DNA of 64,000 nucleotides, taken from Ipomoea triloba (taxonomy: Eukaryota > Streptophyta > Magnoliopsida > Solanales > Convolvulaceae). Shown here in pieces: positions 21,628-32,956 of this stretch (the first letter of the stretch is position 1; the number at the start of each line of letters is the position of its first letter). A program made the position numbers and the translations under genes. The stretch spans positions 25,533,341 to 25,597,340 of the forward strand of contig NC_044922.1 of the NCBI RefSeq assembly GCF_003576645.1. Reading direction: 5' to 3'. The notes under the pieces were generated by a model. That model worked only from the letters and a program-made list of their open reading frames with translations, made no database searches and was not told where the DNA came from.

Positions 21628-23920
21628 TGTTGGTCCCAAGGGGATGGGGTACAAGTCTATAGGGGGGGGGGTGAATAGACTTGTATAAGATTTTGCAAAT
21701 CTTTTCGACCTCTCGTGTGTATTGAACTTAGGATGTTTAGGTTCGATACCTCACGAGGTGAAGACAAAGTTTTATGCGCAGCGGAAATGTTATCCCCTTT
21801 TAGTTAGCACGAGTTTGGGTTAGTTCGAGAGGTGTGATTATATGCAGTGCAATCGAGAAGTTAGCGAGAGATAAAAACAGAAAGTAAATGCAAGAGAGAT
21901 TTTTAAGTGGTTCGGCCAACCCGCCTACTTCCACTCTTCTTCCAGAAACTCCCTGGAAGGATTGCACTAAAAACTTCCCTTTCTAGTACAATAACGAGCG
22001 CTTGAGCTTTGATCACCAAGCCCGCCTCAAGCCTCAGGTTTTTCTCCCCGCTTCCAGTTACTCCACCTCTCGAGCACTTGACCTTTGATCACCAAGCCCG
22101 CGTCAAGCCTCAGGTTTCTTTCGCTCGGACAGCAGCCAGGTTACTCCGCCTCTCCTCAGGTTTTTCTCCCCGCTTCCAGTTACTCCACCTCTCGAGCACT
22201 TGACCTTTGATCACCAAGCCCGCGTCAAGCCTCAGGTTTCTTTCGCTCGGACAGCAGCCAGGTTACTCCGCCTCTCCTCAGGTTTTTCTCCCCGCTTCCA
22301 GTTACTCCACCTCTCGAGCACTTGACCTTTGATCACCAAGCCCGCGTCAAGCCTCAGGTTTCTTTCGCTCGGACAGCAGCCAGGTTACTCCGCCTCTCCT
22401 CAGGTTTTTCTCCCCGCTTCCAGTTACTCCACCTCTCGAGCACTTGACCTTTGATCACCAAGCCCGCGTCAAGCCTCAGGTTTCTTTCGCTCGGACAGCA
22501 GCCAGGTTACTCCGCCTCTCCTCAGGTTTTTCTCCCCGCTTCCAGTTACTCCACCTCTCGAGCACTTGACCTTTGATCACCAAGCCCGCGTCAAGCCTCA
22601 GGTTTCTTTCGCTCGGACAGCAGCCAGGTTACTCCGCCTCTCCTCAGGTTTTTCTCCCCGCTTCCAGTTACTCCACCTCTCGAGCACTTGACCTTTGATC
22701 ACCAAGCCCGCGTCAAGCCTCAGGTTTCTTTCGCTCGGACAGCAGCCAGGATACTCCACCTCCCTTGCTTAATCCAAAGCAAGACGTTGTTGATAGTCAC
22801 AGTTGAATGTAACAATCTCCAATCTGACCACAAGCTATCGTTGAATCAACTTTGATGTAGAGCAGCTTTGGTCACCTTCTGGATGTATGACAGTTTAGCT
22901 TTGTAACTCTCTTCGAACACTAAGATGTGTTCTCTCGCTGTATTGAATATCAGGATGATATTCCAAGTTAAGCACTTTGCACTGGAACGTTTTTATCAGA
23001 CACCTCTTGTTAACCTCTTGACCTCTTTCACACCCCCTTTTTCTTCTGTGTCTTTACGTCCTTATATATGAGAGTAGAAGAATAGTTCCGTTGGAGGGAA
23101 AACTATTCCGTTTGAAATTGGTCTCCCACGCCGAACATGGGTCTTTGCACAATTTCAGCATTTTTCATGGAGTAGTGGTCTTGTAACTTGAGCCTTTTGT
23201 TTTGTAGTGAATATTCCATATTCCACTTTCTTGAGCTCATGCTTCACTTGCTTCTTTTGGATAAAGTTACTCTTTTTATGTTCCCATCATTCCTTGTTTG
23301 GGGAATCTGACCACTTCAGGATTGGTGCACTTCTTGACCGTTTGTGGTGGAGGTCTGACGTGTCATCCACTTCCGTCCATTTTGAAACCTCCCGCTCAGC
23401 ACCTCTTCAATATTTTATCTCCATGATATTCTTCTTCTCCAAACTTAGAGTATTTTATCTGCACATGTTGACTAACATTCAGCCTCTTGGAGAAGTGCCG
23501 GTTTATCGAGACCATAAAAGATGTCTCGACCACTTGATGTTTCAATCCCATGTATCGAGAGGTCTATCTCTCGAATATTCTTTACGTCTCGAACTCGATA
23601 GGTATATCGAGAGGTCCTTACCTCTCGAACTTGGCTTGTGTCTCGAGACTTAGTTGATGTCTCGTAGACCCTTATTCCTCCAGAGTTGTCTCGTGCCTGC
23701 TTCTGATCTATCTGTTTGCTTACAACACGAAAACTTCTAAGTTGTTCAAACAAGTTTACCTTAAGCTTAAATATTTCCCGAGTTGAGCTCAAATTACCCG
23801 GTTGTATTTTCGCTCTTAGTTTACTTATCGAACTTACATTGTTTTGCCTATGAATCGAGACTTGGGGATTCTTACTTAACAGTTGGTATCATCAAAACCT
23901 ATTACATGATGTTCCTAACA
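21628..23920 (-). mobile_element. LTR2: 5' LTR of copy A
   Basis: A 2,293-bp LTR, sense TGTTAGGAAC...CCAACA, with TATA box at 23060-23068 and a G10 run near its 3' edge. The right neighbour is host DNA starting CTCTT, not a polypurine tract, so this is a true outer end. It shares diagnostic bases with LTR3 against LTR1, as expected if LTR2 and LTR3 are duplicates of one LTR. Confidence 0.9.
22031..22762 (-). repeat. Six 122-bp tandem repeats in LTR2
   Basis: Units begin at 22031, 22153, 22275, 22397, 22519 and 22641, with the same unit and copy number as in LTR1 and LTR3. Confidence 0.92.
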
Positions 23921-24555
23921 CTCTTCACACTCTAATTTAAAAAGGACTTTTCAGAATGATTTATTTGGCTTGGTGTGTTCAATTTGTAGGTTTTATTTAG
24001 GGTAGGTAAAGGGTTGTTTTTGGGTTTTGATGTATAGTGGTTTGCCACGCTCGACTATAGAACGATAAAAACCGGGATGACGCCACAAGGCTGGTAAATT
24101 CCTTGATAAGTCAGGTTTTCATGATCAACTCATGGTCAAACTCATTCCGAGTTCTAGAAAACATTCAGTTTTCGAACTCAAAAATTCATCTCAAATCTAT
24201 ATTTCATTAGGCACGCAATGGCCTTAAATAGCCATTAAAAAGCCGATTACAACCACATGAATAAGATAATTATTAAATATCGGATAAACTAATCCTAACC
24301 AACAAGCTAAAATAAATACGAAAAATAATATAATTCTAACAAACTAAATATAAAATAATTTTAAGATAATCTTTCTAATTAATTAATAAAATTGATAATC
24401 TTCCTAATTAACTAATAAAACTAATTCTAAAATATTTGAACGGTCAATTATTGATTCCAAAACTAATTCTAAAATATTTGAACGGTCAATTATTGATTCC
24501 CGTGCCCACAACATTTGTATTTGCTAAACGGTCTGCAAATAAAGCTCTCCATATG
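23921..24555. repeat. Duplicated host flank (left copy)
   Basis: These 635 bp match 37595-38187 except for an extra 42-bp tandem unit near 24,421-24,504. The sequence is AT-rich and non-coding, apart from an RNase H-like remnant at its right end (about 24,505-24,555) that continues only in the right copy. It replaces the 3' LTR of copy B. Confidence 0.88.
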
Positions 24556-27500
24556 GCTGCTCGTGTCTTGTGGAGGTCTTCAAAGTTCACCTGCTCTAGA
24601 TATTCGTTTGATATATCCAGGTGAAGGTAATTGACAAAGGCTTCACCTATGAAGTTGCCTTCAATCACCCCATCTCTCCACCATTCGATGCATTCCGGAA
24701 GAGTGAGACCGCTATGAAGAGCTAAGTTAGTTTTGGTAAGAAGACTTACTATGATTCCATGAAGATATTCGTTTGAATCTTCTTTGGTCCCTGCCTTGTA
24801 GCTCTGTAGGAGTAGCTTGTCTCTCTTCTCTTTGGCTGTTTGTTGTTCTTGTTTCTTTCTTCTGATTTCCTTGTCTTCTTCTCTTCTTTCTCCTATTTCC
24901 AGTGAACGCTGGATCCTTAACATATCTGCTCTTTCAGCTTCCTCCATTTGTTTTCTTGTTGACTTTGGAACTTTTGGAGGAGGAGGAGGTCCAGCTGGTT
25001 CACTTGCCGCCCTCTTCTTGCTGGTTGAAGTCCCTCCCTGAGTCTTCTTTTCCCCCTTGTTGGCATCATAGCGGAGGGAAAGTAAGGAGGACAAACCGTC
25101 GAAGAGTGCATGGATTTGGGCAGGCATTTGGTGCGACAGGTCAGTGAGTATGGTTTGCATCACATCCTGTCGAAGTTCACTTGAGCGTTGGTGGGCTTGA
25201 AGTTCTGCTCGTAACTCGGCGAATTCAGTTCTCATCCTTTCAGTCTCTGCTCGAGCTACCGCAGCCTCATCCGCAGCCCTTTGTGCTGCATTCTCAGCCC
25301 ACACTGCTTGTTCGAGAAGTTCTTCGTGATTGGCTTGGGAGTCACCGGAGCCAGTCACAGGTATTGCAGCGTTTCGAACAACAGCAAGTACATGCTCAAG
25401 TTGAGCCATCCTCTGAGATTGATCAGCCATGAATTGACGCACCTCGCCAATGAAAGCTCGTTCGGCCTGTTGATCAAAGTCAGAAGAAGAAGGAGAAGAA
25501 GATTGAGTGGTACCTCTAGTCGGAGGGGACTTGGGTGCTTCCAGATTTCCACCCATGACTTGCATTCGTGATTCCACCTCTCGACTGACTTCCTGAGGTT
25601 CAGCAGGGACACTGGGATCAGAGCTCGAAGGTAGCTCCATATCAGGTGCTTCCCGGTTTCCACCTGAGGGATGGATCACTTCTTGCTCTTCACCTCTCGA
25701 ACCTGGAGCCTCAGCTTCAGCTGCTGGTAAGGTAGGATTGGCCAAGGTGGGAGTCTCTGCATCAGATGCTTCCCGGTTTCCATCTGATTGAGGTTCCCCC
25801 TCAACACTACCTCTCGAACCAGTGCTGGGAACGTGATCATCTACTGGAGGAGTTGATTCATCGGCAGGTGCTTCCCGGTTTCCACCTTCTTGAACCTCAA
25901 CTCTCGAACCAGCAGGGTTCTCCTCATTCTGCTCTTGTTGCTCACTTGTTTGCACTTCAGTATGCTCTGGTGAATCTGGAATATCTATTATCTCAGGAGC
26001 AACTGGTGCACTCCACCTTTCCCTATTAACCATATCGATGGGAAAGCCTGGGAGTTGGAGCAACAAAATTTCACCCTCTCGAACTGTCTGAGCTTCATCT
26101 GTTGCATTCGAGGGTGTGGACTCAGGTGGTGGCAGTAGTAAGACAGAGTTAGGTGCCACCTCATGTGCTTCAGAGGTCTCGGATTCACCTCTCGAAGCTA
26201 CCTGGTCTTCTAGAGCAGATTCACTCACTTGGGACAAGGGGATTGCTGCAGTTGGAGTAGGAGTGTCAGCATCATCTCGAGCAACCCCAGAGGTCTCTCC
26301 TGGACCTCTCGTGTGTTCTACACTTTGTCCCAAGGATATTGCTGTGGCAAGCCTGATATCCTCTCGAAATTGAGCATCTAGTTCAGGATCTTCTTCAGGC
26401 TCGGCTTCATCTTCTTGTGCATCAACAGCTATGCCCTTTCCTTTGTCAGATCGACCAAGATTACTCCTGATTACTTGCATCTCATGGGCACGGTTTTGAA
26501 GCTCGTCGGCTGGGATTTCAGTGAGATCTAACCAGTTTAGTGCAAATCGTTCCTCAGCCTCCATCTCTGCTGCTCTTGAGATCAATTGATCAAAGGGACC
26601 TGTTCTCCAGTTGATCCAGCGAAGTACTCTGGAGAAGTCGTCCAAACTCGATACATTCTCAACACTTTGATTCAATCGAGATGTGATTTCAGCATTCAGC
26701 TCATCAGAGTCAGCAGGTAGGATTTCTGTTGCTGATGCACACTCCACAGCTTGTTCAGTTATCTCTCGAACAACCGAGAGATCATGTGTCAACCCATCAT
26801 TCAGAAAAGCTTGCACTGGGTTCCTGACCACAGTGCCCTGACCATCAGCAGCCACCACACAGTCTAGATCTTCAGCTGCTGGAATATCTACCTCTCGAAC
26901 CACCTGTCGTGGTTCCTCAACAATACCCTGTACTGGATCACTGATCCCAGTACCTTCAACTTCTCGAGCCTCCTCTTGAGGCAAACCAACAGATTCATCA
27001 ACATCCTCAGCACCATCAACAGCAAGTATATCAACACTTAAAGTTCCTGACAGGGACTTGGTAGGGGGCACTCTCTCAACCTCAGTGGCCAGTGTAGCCT
27101 GAGGTTCCCCCTGGGCTTGTGCCCTGTCCTCAAATGGTACTTGTATAACGGACGGTGTCACCTCTCGAACCTGGGTGACAGCAGCAGTCTTGGTCCTCTT
27201 GGCCTTCCTTTTCAATTCAACCCTCTTGACTAGGGTGTCCAAAAGCTCGTCATCAGAGCGCTTCTCCTTAGCTGGGGCTTTCCTTTTGCCCCTTCCCTTA
27301 GGCTTTGAGGGTGAAGATGCATCCTTAGCACCTTTTGCCTTAGCTTGAGGTTTCGTTCTACCCATATAGGTATTCCGATGAACCTCTCGCCCTTCCCTCA
27401 GTTCGAAGCCCTTCAGTCTCAATAGAAATTGAACAACAAAGCCAAAACCAACCTTTTTGTAGATTGTCAGGTCGGAGTTGGAAACTGAGCTCTGCACTTG

Positions 27501-28139
27501 GTGTTTGAGGCAGTCGAAGATGATGTGAGCCCAGTCCAACTTGTTGTTGTTCCAGATGGCGTGGAGGATTTTCAGAGTGTCCAGATTGACTTCGTCTGTT
27601 CCGGACACCTTGCCGAGGATGAATTTTATGATGAGCTCGGCGGCTAGGGCAAACCTCTCCTTCAAATGAAATCTGCGGAGGGCAGAGGATGCTCTGGGTG
27701 GTGCAGTCTCCAATCGGATTTTGTCCCAAAACTCCTGCTTATCCATGTTGTAGTCCGATAGGTGCTTGACTGCCTCCTCCGACGTAGCAAAGTCGAATGC
27801 TGCTCGTAAATCACCCACAGAGATTGTTATGTCTATTTCGTTGAAGCGGCTTTCAATCTTGCCCTTCGTGACCTTGGCATGAGCGAACCATTCTGTGTAG
27901 TCGAGGTCATGAATGGTTCGGTAGTCATGCGTCATGTACCGCATTAGTCCTGCCTTCTCAAATTTCTTCAAGACTCTCTCCGCCATTGTTGGATTTGGCG
28001 AGTGGGTGATGAAGCCATCTTTGTCAAGGATGCTTCCCGCCTTGACTTGTTTAATCTGAGAGCGTATGTGGTCTAGCTCTCTCTGGTATGCACTGGAGGA
28101 TGAAGATGAAGATGAAGAAGATGATGATTCAGACGCCAT
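24486..28139 (-). CDS. Copy B extra ORF, open but with a chimeric C-terminus (1,217 aa)
   Basis: The frame runs from the ATG read at 28139 without interruption. Residues 1 to about 1,195 match the extra ORF of copies A and C: serine tract, globular N-terminus, basic stretch about 261-320, acidic repeat region, coiled coil about 939-1000, and Lys/Glu-rich helix about 1060-1113. The last 20 or so residues are encoded by duplicated host flank (24,486-24,555), replacing the native Lys-rich end seen at 10,846-10,880. Hence the only uninterrupted full-length frame here is a fusion. No signal peptide or transmembrane helix is evident. Function is unknown; a nuclear or RNA-binding role is conceivable from the basic stretch but is speculation. 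Confidence 0.8.
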   Translation of the reverse strand: MASESSSSSSSSSSSSAYQRELDHIRSQIKQVKAGSILDKDGFITHSPNPTMAERVLKKFEKAGLMRYMTHDYRTIHDLDYTEWFAHAKVTKGKIESRFNEIDITISVGDLRAAFDFATSEEAVKHLSDYNMDKQEFWDKIRLETAPPRASSALRRFHLKERFALAAELIIKFILGKVSGTDEVNLDTLKILHAIWNNNKLDWAHIIFDCLKHQVQSSVSNSDLTIYKKVGFGFVVQFLLRLKGFELREGREVHRNTYMGRTKPQAKAKGAKDASSPSKPKGRGKRKAPAKEKRSDDELLDTLVKRVELKRKAKRTKTAAVTQVREVTPSVIQVPFEDRAQAQGEPQATLATEVERVPPTKSLSGTLSVDILAVDGAEDVDESVGLPQEEAREVEGTGISDPVQGIVEEPRQVVREVDIPAAEDLDCVVAADGQGTVVRNPVQAFLNDGLTHDLSVVREITEQAVECASATEILPADSDELNAEITSRLNQSVENVSSLDDFSRVLRWINWRTGPFDQLISRAAEMEAEERFALNWLDLTEIPADELQNRAHEMQVIRSNLGRSDKGKGIAVDAQEDEAEPEEDPELDAQFREDIRLATAISLGQSVEHTRGPGETSGVARDDADTPTPTAAIPLSQVSESALEDQVASRGESETSEAHEVAPNSVLLLPPPESTPSNATDEAQTVREGEILLLQLPGFPIDMVNRERWSAPVAPEIIDIPDSPEHTEVQTSEQQEQNEENPAGSRVEVQEGGNREAPADESTPPVDDHVPSTGSRGSVEGEPQSDGNREASDAETPTLANPTLPAAEAEAPGSRGEEQEVIHPSGGNREAPDMELPSSSDPSVPAEPQEVSREVESRMQVMGGNLEAPKSPPTRGTTQSSSPSSSDFDQQAERAFIGEVRQFMADQSQRMAQLEHVLAVVRNAAIPVTGSGDSQANHEELLEQAVWAENAAQRAADEAAVARAETERMRTEFAELRAELQAHQRSSELRQDVMQTILTDLSHQMPAQIHALFDGLSSLLSLRYDANKGEKKTQGGTSTSKKRAASEPAGPPPPPKVPKSTRKQMEEAERADMLRIQRSLEIGERREEDKEIRRKKQEQQTAKEKRDKLLLQSYKAGTKEDSNEYLHGIIVSLLTKTNLALHSGLTLPECIEWWRDGVIEGNFIGEAFVNYLHLDISNEYLEQVNFEDLHKTRAAIWRALFADRLANTNVVGTGINN

Positions 28140-28246
28140 TGAAGAAAGTTTGTGTGTTTTGGAGGGAATGTGTACAGCGTCTAAGGATTTGGGGATTTTG
28201 GGTATATGGTTTTGAGTTTGAATCCGGGTAAAGAAGAAGGATTTTG

Positions 28247-28257
28247 CTTTTATATTA
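28247..28257 (-). promoter_or_regulatory. Candidate TATA box for the copy B extra ORF
   Basis: Same sequence and spacing as in copy A (14571-14581). Confidence 0.42.
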
Positions 28258-28616
28258 GGCGGATTCGGGTTGGATATATGGGTAGGGTTGAGAGTTTGAC
28301 CCGTGGAAGGATCCCGGTTGATTTAAAAGATGTGAGAAGTCAGAAATACCCCTGATAACGGTCAGCTTATAAGGTATTTTGGTAAGGGTATTTCGGTAAA
28401 GTATAGAACGGTTTAAGCTTTGAGACAGTGGAGTATTGATATTTTAAAATAAGCATGCTCCCACTAATCAAGATAATGCCCTTAAGTGCGAAAAACCGTC
28501 AGTAACCGATGACCACGTGGCTAGCATTTATGTCCAAAGATAGCCGTTCCACCTCATATATCCGTTGAGCTTATCAAATTCACCTTTCGAAGGTGAATGA
28601 TCTTCCTCATGAGTTT

Positions 28617-28786
28617 AAGGATCTTCCCCCTGAGTGATTGATCCCTAAACCTCCTTATTCTTCCGTCTTGATCTGGTTAAGGATCTTCCCCCTGAGTGAT
28701 TGATCCCTAACCCTCCTTATTCCTCCATCTTGATCTGGTTAGGGATCTTCCCTTTGATCCCTAACCCTCCTTATTCCTCCTTTCAG
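28617..28786. repeat. 62-bp tandem repeat (copy B)
   Basis: 2.7 units starting at 28617, 28679 and 28741, identical in layout to copy A. Confidence 0.85.
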
Positions 28787-29204
28787 AGATATCAGTTTGT
28801 TATCTTTCGAAGTGACCTCTCGAACTACCCTTCTTCGAGACATAATGTATGTAGACAAACTGATCGGGTGACCTCTCGAACTACCTTTCGAACACAGATT
28901 GCGAGAGAAACAAGTTTGATTCATTTAAAAGATATCACTTGGAACATATCCTTAAGTTCATTTAGTGATTTCCAGATACATTACATATGAATCAATATCC
29001 TATTAAATTCCCTAGAAACTTTTGTTTGGCCTTGGTCAGCCTAATAGGAATCTATCGTTAAAGCAGGAACTAGCCATCTAAAGTCCTATTTGTCTAATAA
29101 CAGAACTGGGGGTGGCTATTCCCTTTTCTTGTTCTTCTCTCCGGAGCTGCTTACTATAGTTGGGAGTGACCATCTTCATCGCTAATCCTCTTAATGTCTT
29201 TGGA

Positions 29205-29573
29205 TTAGGTATGATCATCCCTTTGGCTGCTGCAGACCTCAGAAAGTCCCATCTGGTCTTCCTCTCCGTTTCCCTTGGTTCTCCATTTGGTTGAGGAAGG
29301 CCCTTTTCCAGAATGTGCAGCAGTAGGAGTCCCTCTTGTGCAGGACTCTTCTCCCGATTCCAGTATCCCATCGTTGTGGATCTCCTCGTATTTGGGGATC
29401 CATTCACCTTGGATGGGAATAGGATACTTGCTTGGATTATCAGGAAGCTCCGTAATCTGTTCACCCTTCGTTGATTCTGGATAGTTTTCTCCTTGAAAAT
29501 CTTTGGACTTGACTGCCGGTTTCTTTCCTCTATAAAAGAATGGAACATCATCTTTTCCTTTCTTTTTCTCCAT
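29205..29573 (-). CDS. Small ORF between pol and extra ORF (copy B), unknown function
   Basis: The 122-residue frame starts at CCCATGG read from 29573 and is identical to copy A. The overlapping alternative frame extends to 29078. A TATA-like box lies at 29612-29619. Identity to copy A reflects the recent duplication, so it is not evidence of selection. I recognise no domain. The frame switch in the middle suggests that the ancestral coding sequence was longer. Confidence 0.45.
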   Translation of the reverse strand: MEKKKGKDDVPFFYRGKKPAVKSKDFQGENYPESTKGEQITELPDNPSKYPIPIQGEWIPKYEEIHNDGILESGEESCTRGTPTAAHSGKGPSSTKWRTKGNGEEDQMGLSEVCSSQRDDHT

Positions 29574-29773
29574 GGGAAGTTGATGGTATGAACTTCTGAA
29601 AGAAACCCTCTTATTTATAGCCCAATAGGGTTACCACTGTTGAGTCACGGGATGCAATATGAATGACCATTCAATGCTTGTGTAACTCCAAAGCTGCCAT
29701 AAAGTTGATGAAACCGCCCCTCACATGCGAAACAGTTCATGGCACTAAATACAAGAAGATAAGATTTGACCAT

Positions 29774-32700
29774 TCAACCCAACTCTATCATTCCCAATTC
29801 TAACCTTAGTTGAGAGAATCTATTTTCACATAACGCTTTTGTGAAAATATCTGCTAGTTGCTCCTCCGTTGCAACATATTCCAAAGTGATGTCCTTTTTC
29901 TCAACGTGGTCTCGGATGAAGTGATACTTAATATCAATATGCTTTGTTCTGGAGTGTAACACTGGGTTGTGGGTGATGGCAATAGCACTTGTATTGTCAC
30001 ACATAATTTTAACCTCCTTACACTCAACACCATAATCCATTAGCTGTTGCTTCATCCATAAGATCTGAGCACAACAACTTCCAGCTGCTACATATTCTGC
30101 CTCAGCAGTGCTTGTAGCTATCGAATGTTGTTTCTTGCTAAACCATGAGACAAGTCTTCCACCTAGAAACTGACATGTCCCTGATGTGCTCTTTCGATCT
30201 ATCTTACAACCGGCAAAGTCCGCATCTGAATAACCCATAAGTTCGAAAGATCCACCTTTCGAATACCAGAGCCCAACACTCTGCGTACCCTTTAGATATC
30301 TAAGAATCTTTTTGGATGCATTTAGGTGACTTTCCTTAGGACTTGCCTGAAATCTAGCACATACACCTACTGCAAAGGATATGTCTGGTCTACTTGCAGT
30401 TAAATAAAGAAGAGATCCGATGATACCTCGATAAGTGGTTTGATCGACCTCTCGACCTTCGCTGTCGACATCGATACGTAGAGAGGTTCCCATAGGTACT
30501 TTGACTGAGGATTTCCCTTCTATGTTGTATTTCCTGAGCAGATCCTTGGTGTATTTCTCCTGGTTGATGAAGATACCTTCCTTAAGCTGTCTCACTTGTA
30601 GTCCAAGGAAGTAGTTGAGCTCTCCCATCATGCTCATCTCGAACTTTCCTTTCATCAAACTGGAGAACTTCTCGCACAAGTCTGGATTGGTGCTACCAAA
30701 AATGATATCGTCCACATAGATTTGCACCAATAAGATGTGATCCCCATCCTTAATTCTAAACAATGTTTTGTCCACTAGGCCTTTGGTGAACCCACACTGA
30801 AGTAGAAAAGAGGATAAGGTATCATACCAAGCTCTCGGAGCTTGTTTTAAGCCGTAAAGTGCCTTCTTTAATTTGTATACTTTGTCAGCTCCCACGTCCT
30901 TCAAGAAACCCGGAGGTTGTTCAACGTACACCTCTTCTTCGAGAAGTCCGTTCAGAAAAGCGCTCTTGACATCCATTTGATATACCTTAAAGTCTTTGAA
31001 GGCGGCATATGCGAGAAAGATGCGTATGGCTTCGAGACGTGCCACTGGAGCGAAGGTTTCATCAAAATCTATTCCTTCCTCCTGACAGTAGCCTTTGGCA
31101 ACAAGTCTGGCCTTGTTCCTAACAATAACTCCATCCTCATTCATCTTGTTTCTGAAAACCCACTTTGTACCAATGACATTCTGATGATGAGGTCTCGGAA
31201 CTAGTTCCCAAACGTCGTTCCTCTCGAACTGATGAAGTTCCTCTTGCATTGCTTGCACCCAATCTGCGTCGCTTAGAGCCTCATCGATCACCTTAGGCTC
31301 TATTTGAGATAGAAAGCAAGCAAACATGCTTTCTCTGTAAGCTGATCTGGTTCGAACTCTGTCACGTACATCTCCGATCACTTGATCAGCAGGGTGACTT
31401 CTCAGCCATCTTAGGTCGGGTTGCGGCTCCTCAGTTGATACTTCCATTGAAGGTTGAGATATGGGTTGAACATCTATGATCTGGTTTTGATCAACTGAGT
31501 CAGGCGCTTTCTTCTTGGTAGACTCTTCATCATCTGATTCTGACTGGAGTTCTGCTACGTCTCGAACTATCGACTGCTTGTCTTCGAGAGGTAAGTTTGA
31601 TCTCTCGATAGACTCTGGCTGATCTTCCTCAGCAGCTTCCGTTGTCTTTGATGGTTGATCTGTTGATGCCCTTTCATCAAAGGTAACATGTATGGACTCT
31701 TCAACCACCAAACTCCGCTTGTTGAAGACTCTGAGTGCTTTGCTTGTCGATGAGTATCCCAGAAATACTCCATCATCTGCCTTTTCTTCAAAAGTTCTTC
31801 GTTGAGTCTTCCCATTGTTGTGAATATAGCATTTGCACCCGAATGAGTGGAAGTGGCTTACATTCGGTTTTCTTCCATTCCACAACTCATATGGAGTCTT
31901 TCCAACTCCTTTTACTATCAAGGACCGATTTTGGGTGTAGCACGCTGTGTTGATTGCTTCTGCCCAAAATCCTTGTGATATGTTGGCTTGCGAGAGCATG
32001 GTCCTTGCGGCTTCTTTGAGAGTTCTGTTCCTTCTTTCAGCAACCCCGTTTTGTTGAGGTGTTCGAGCAGCTGATAGTTGATGATGAATTCCGTTCTCGT
32101 TGCAGTAGCTCTCGATTACTTGATTAACGAACTCTCCACCTTGATCTGACCGGATCTTTAGTATCGAGACTTCCTTTTCAACTTGAACTTGTTTCAAGAG
32201 ATTTGGTAGGGCAATTTTTGTCTCGCTTTTCTTGGTTAAGAACACGGTCCAAGTGAATCTTGTGTAGTCATCCACTACCACAAGAGTGTACTTCTTTCCC
32301 TTTATGCTGGGTGGATCCACTGGGCCAAATAAGTCCATGTGAAGAAGACTTAATGGTCTAGTGGATGATGTATCGGCTTTGCTCTTGAAAGAGGATTTGA
32401 TCTGTTTGCAACGTTGACATGCCTCACAGATTTTATCCTTTCGAAACGTCACTTTGGGCAGTCCTTCCACTAAGTTCCTCTTAGTAAGCTTGTTGATAGT
32501 CTTGAAGTTCAGATGACTAAGCTTACTATGCCAATCCCAGCATAAATCTTCCTTGCTCCTTGCTAGCATACATAGGGATGGTTTTGCAGACCTCCAATCC
32601 ACTATGTACATGTTTCCTTTCCTTGCTGCTTCCAAGACGACTTCGAGAGATTCCTCGTTCATAATCTGACATTTGCTTTTGGTGAAGACAACTTTGTGGC

Positions 32701-32956
32701 CCTTGTCACAGAACTGGCTTGTACTAAGGAGATTGAACTTGAGCCCCTCAACGTAGGACACTCCTTTAATAACCAGCTCATTCTTTTGGATTTCACCAAC
32801 AGCTCTTGTGCGCCCCTTCTTCTCGTTGTCGCCAAATGTCACCAAGGGACCTTCGATAGGTTGGATGTTCTCAAGCAGTGTTAGATTTCCAGTCATATGT
32901 CTCGAACATCCACTGTCAATGAACCACACGTCCCTGGTGTCCTGCAAGGAAATCAA
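29774..32956 (-). CDS. pol: Copy B pol polyprotein
   Basis: 1,060 residues with the same catalytic set as copy A: protease DSG 14-16, integrase D208/D271/E307, YVDD 747-750 and RNase H D911. It differs from copy A at one residue seen in the reverse transcriptase (Ser for Arg in the FS(R/S)LMKG stretch) and by a patch of about 17 substitutions confined to 30,314-30,746. The frame again overlaps the gag stop as TTGA at 32953-32956 with no ATG. All domains are intact. Confidence 0.93.
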   Translation of the reverse strand: MISLQDTRDVWFIDSGCSRHMTGNLTLLENIQPIEGPLVTFGDNEKKGRTRAVGEIQKNELVIKGVSYVEGLKFNLLSTSQFCDKGHKVVFTKSKCQIMNEESLEVVLEAARKGNMYIVDWRSAKPSLCMLARSKEDLCWDWHSKLSHLNFKTINKLTKRNLVEGLPKVTFRKDKICEACQRCKQIKSSFKSKADTSSTRPLSLLHMDLFGPVDPPSIKGKKYTLVVVDDYTRFTWTVFLTKKSETKIALPNLLKQVQVEKEVSILKIRSDQGGEFVNQVIESYCNENGIHHQLSAARTPQQNGVAERRNRTLKEAARTMLSQANISQGFWAEAINTACYTQNRSLIVKGVGKTPYELWNGRKPNVSHFHSFGCKCYIHNNGKTQRRTFEEKADDGVFLGYSSTSKALRVFNKRSLVVEESIHVTFDERASTDQPSKTTEAAEEDQPESIERSNLPLEDKQSIVRDVAELQSESDDEESTKKKAPDSVDQNQIIDVQPISQPSMEVSTEEPQPDLRWLRSHPADQVIGDVRDRVRTRSAYRESMFACFLSQIEPKVIDEALSDADWVQAMQEELHQFERNDVWELVPRPHHQNVIGTKWVFRNKMNEDGVIVRNKARLVAKGYCQEEGIDFDETFAPVARLEAIRIFLAYAAFKDFKVYQMDVKSAFLNGLLEEEVYVEQPPGFLKDVGADKVYKLKKALYGLKQAPRAWYDTLSSFLLQCGFTKGLVDKTLFRIKDGDHILLVQIYVDDIIFGSTNPDLCEKFSSLMKGKFEMSMMGELNYFLGLQVRQLKEGIFINQEKYTKDLLRKYNIEGKSSVKVPMGTSLRIDVDSEGREVDQTTYRGIIGSLLYLTASRPDISFAVGVCARFQASPKESHLNASKKILRYLKGTQSVGLWYSKGGSFELMGYSDADFAGCKIDRKSTSGTCQFLGGRLVSWFSKKQHSIATSTAEAEYVAAGSCCAQILWMKQQLMDYGVECKEVKIMCDNTSAIAITHNPVLHSRTKHIDIKYHFIRDHVEKKDITLEYVATEEQLADIFTKALCENRFSQLRLELGMIELG

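Larger units (their letters stand above)
8298..23920 (-). mobile_element. Copy A: full-length copia (Sirevirus-like) retrotransposon, 15.6 kb
   Basis: The copy has two LTRs (8298-10588 and 21628-23920), primer site, gag, pol, small ORF, extra ORF and polypurine tract in correct order on the minus strand. gag and pol are open; the extra ORF carries two frameshifts. The outer right flank begins CTCTT at 23921, the candidate 5-bp target duplication. The left partner cannot be tested because LTR1 also serves copy C. The length, far above the usual copia size, comes from the 5.5 kb between pol and the 3' LTR and from the repeat-bearing LTRs. Confidence 0.88.

Noticed and set aside
11242..28139. 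Naming the extra ORF a viral envelope gene
   Set aside because: No signal peptide, transmembrane helix or glycoprotein feature is visible; only its position fits the 'env-like' label.
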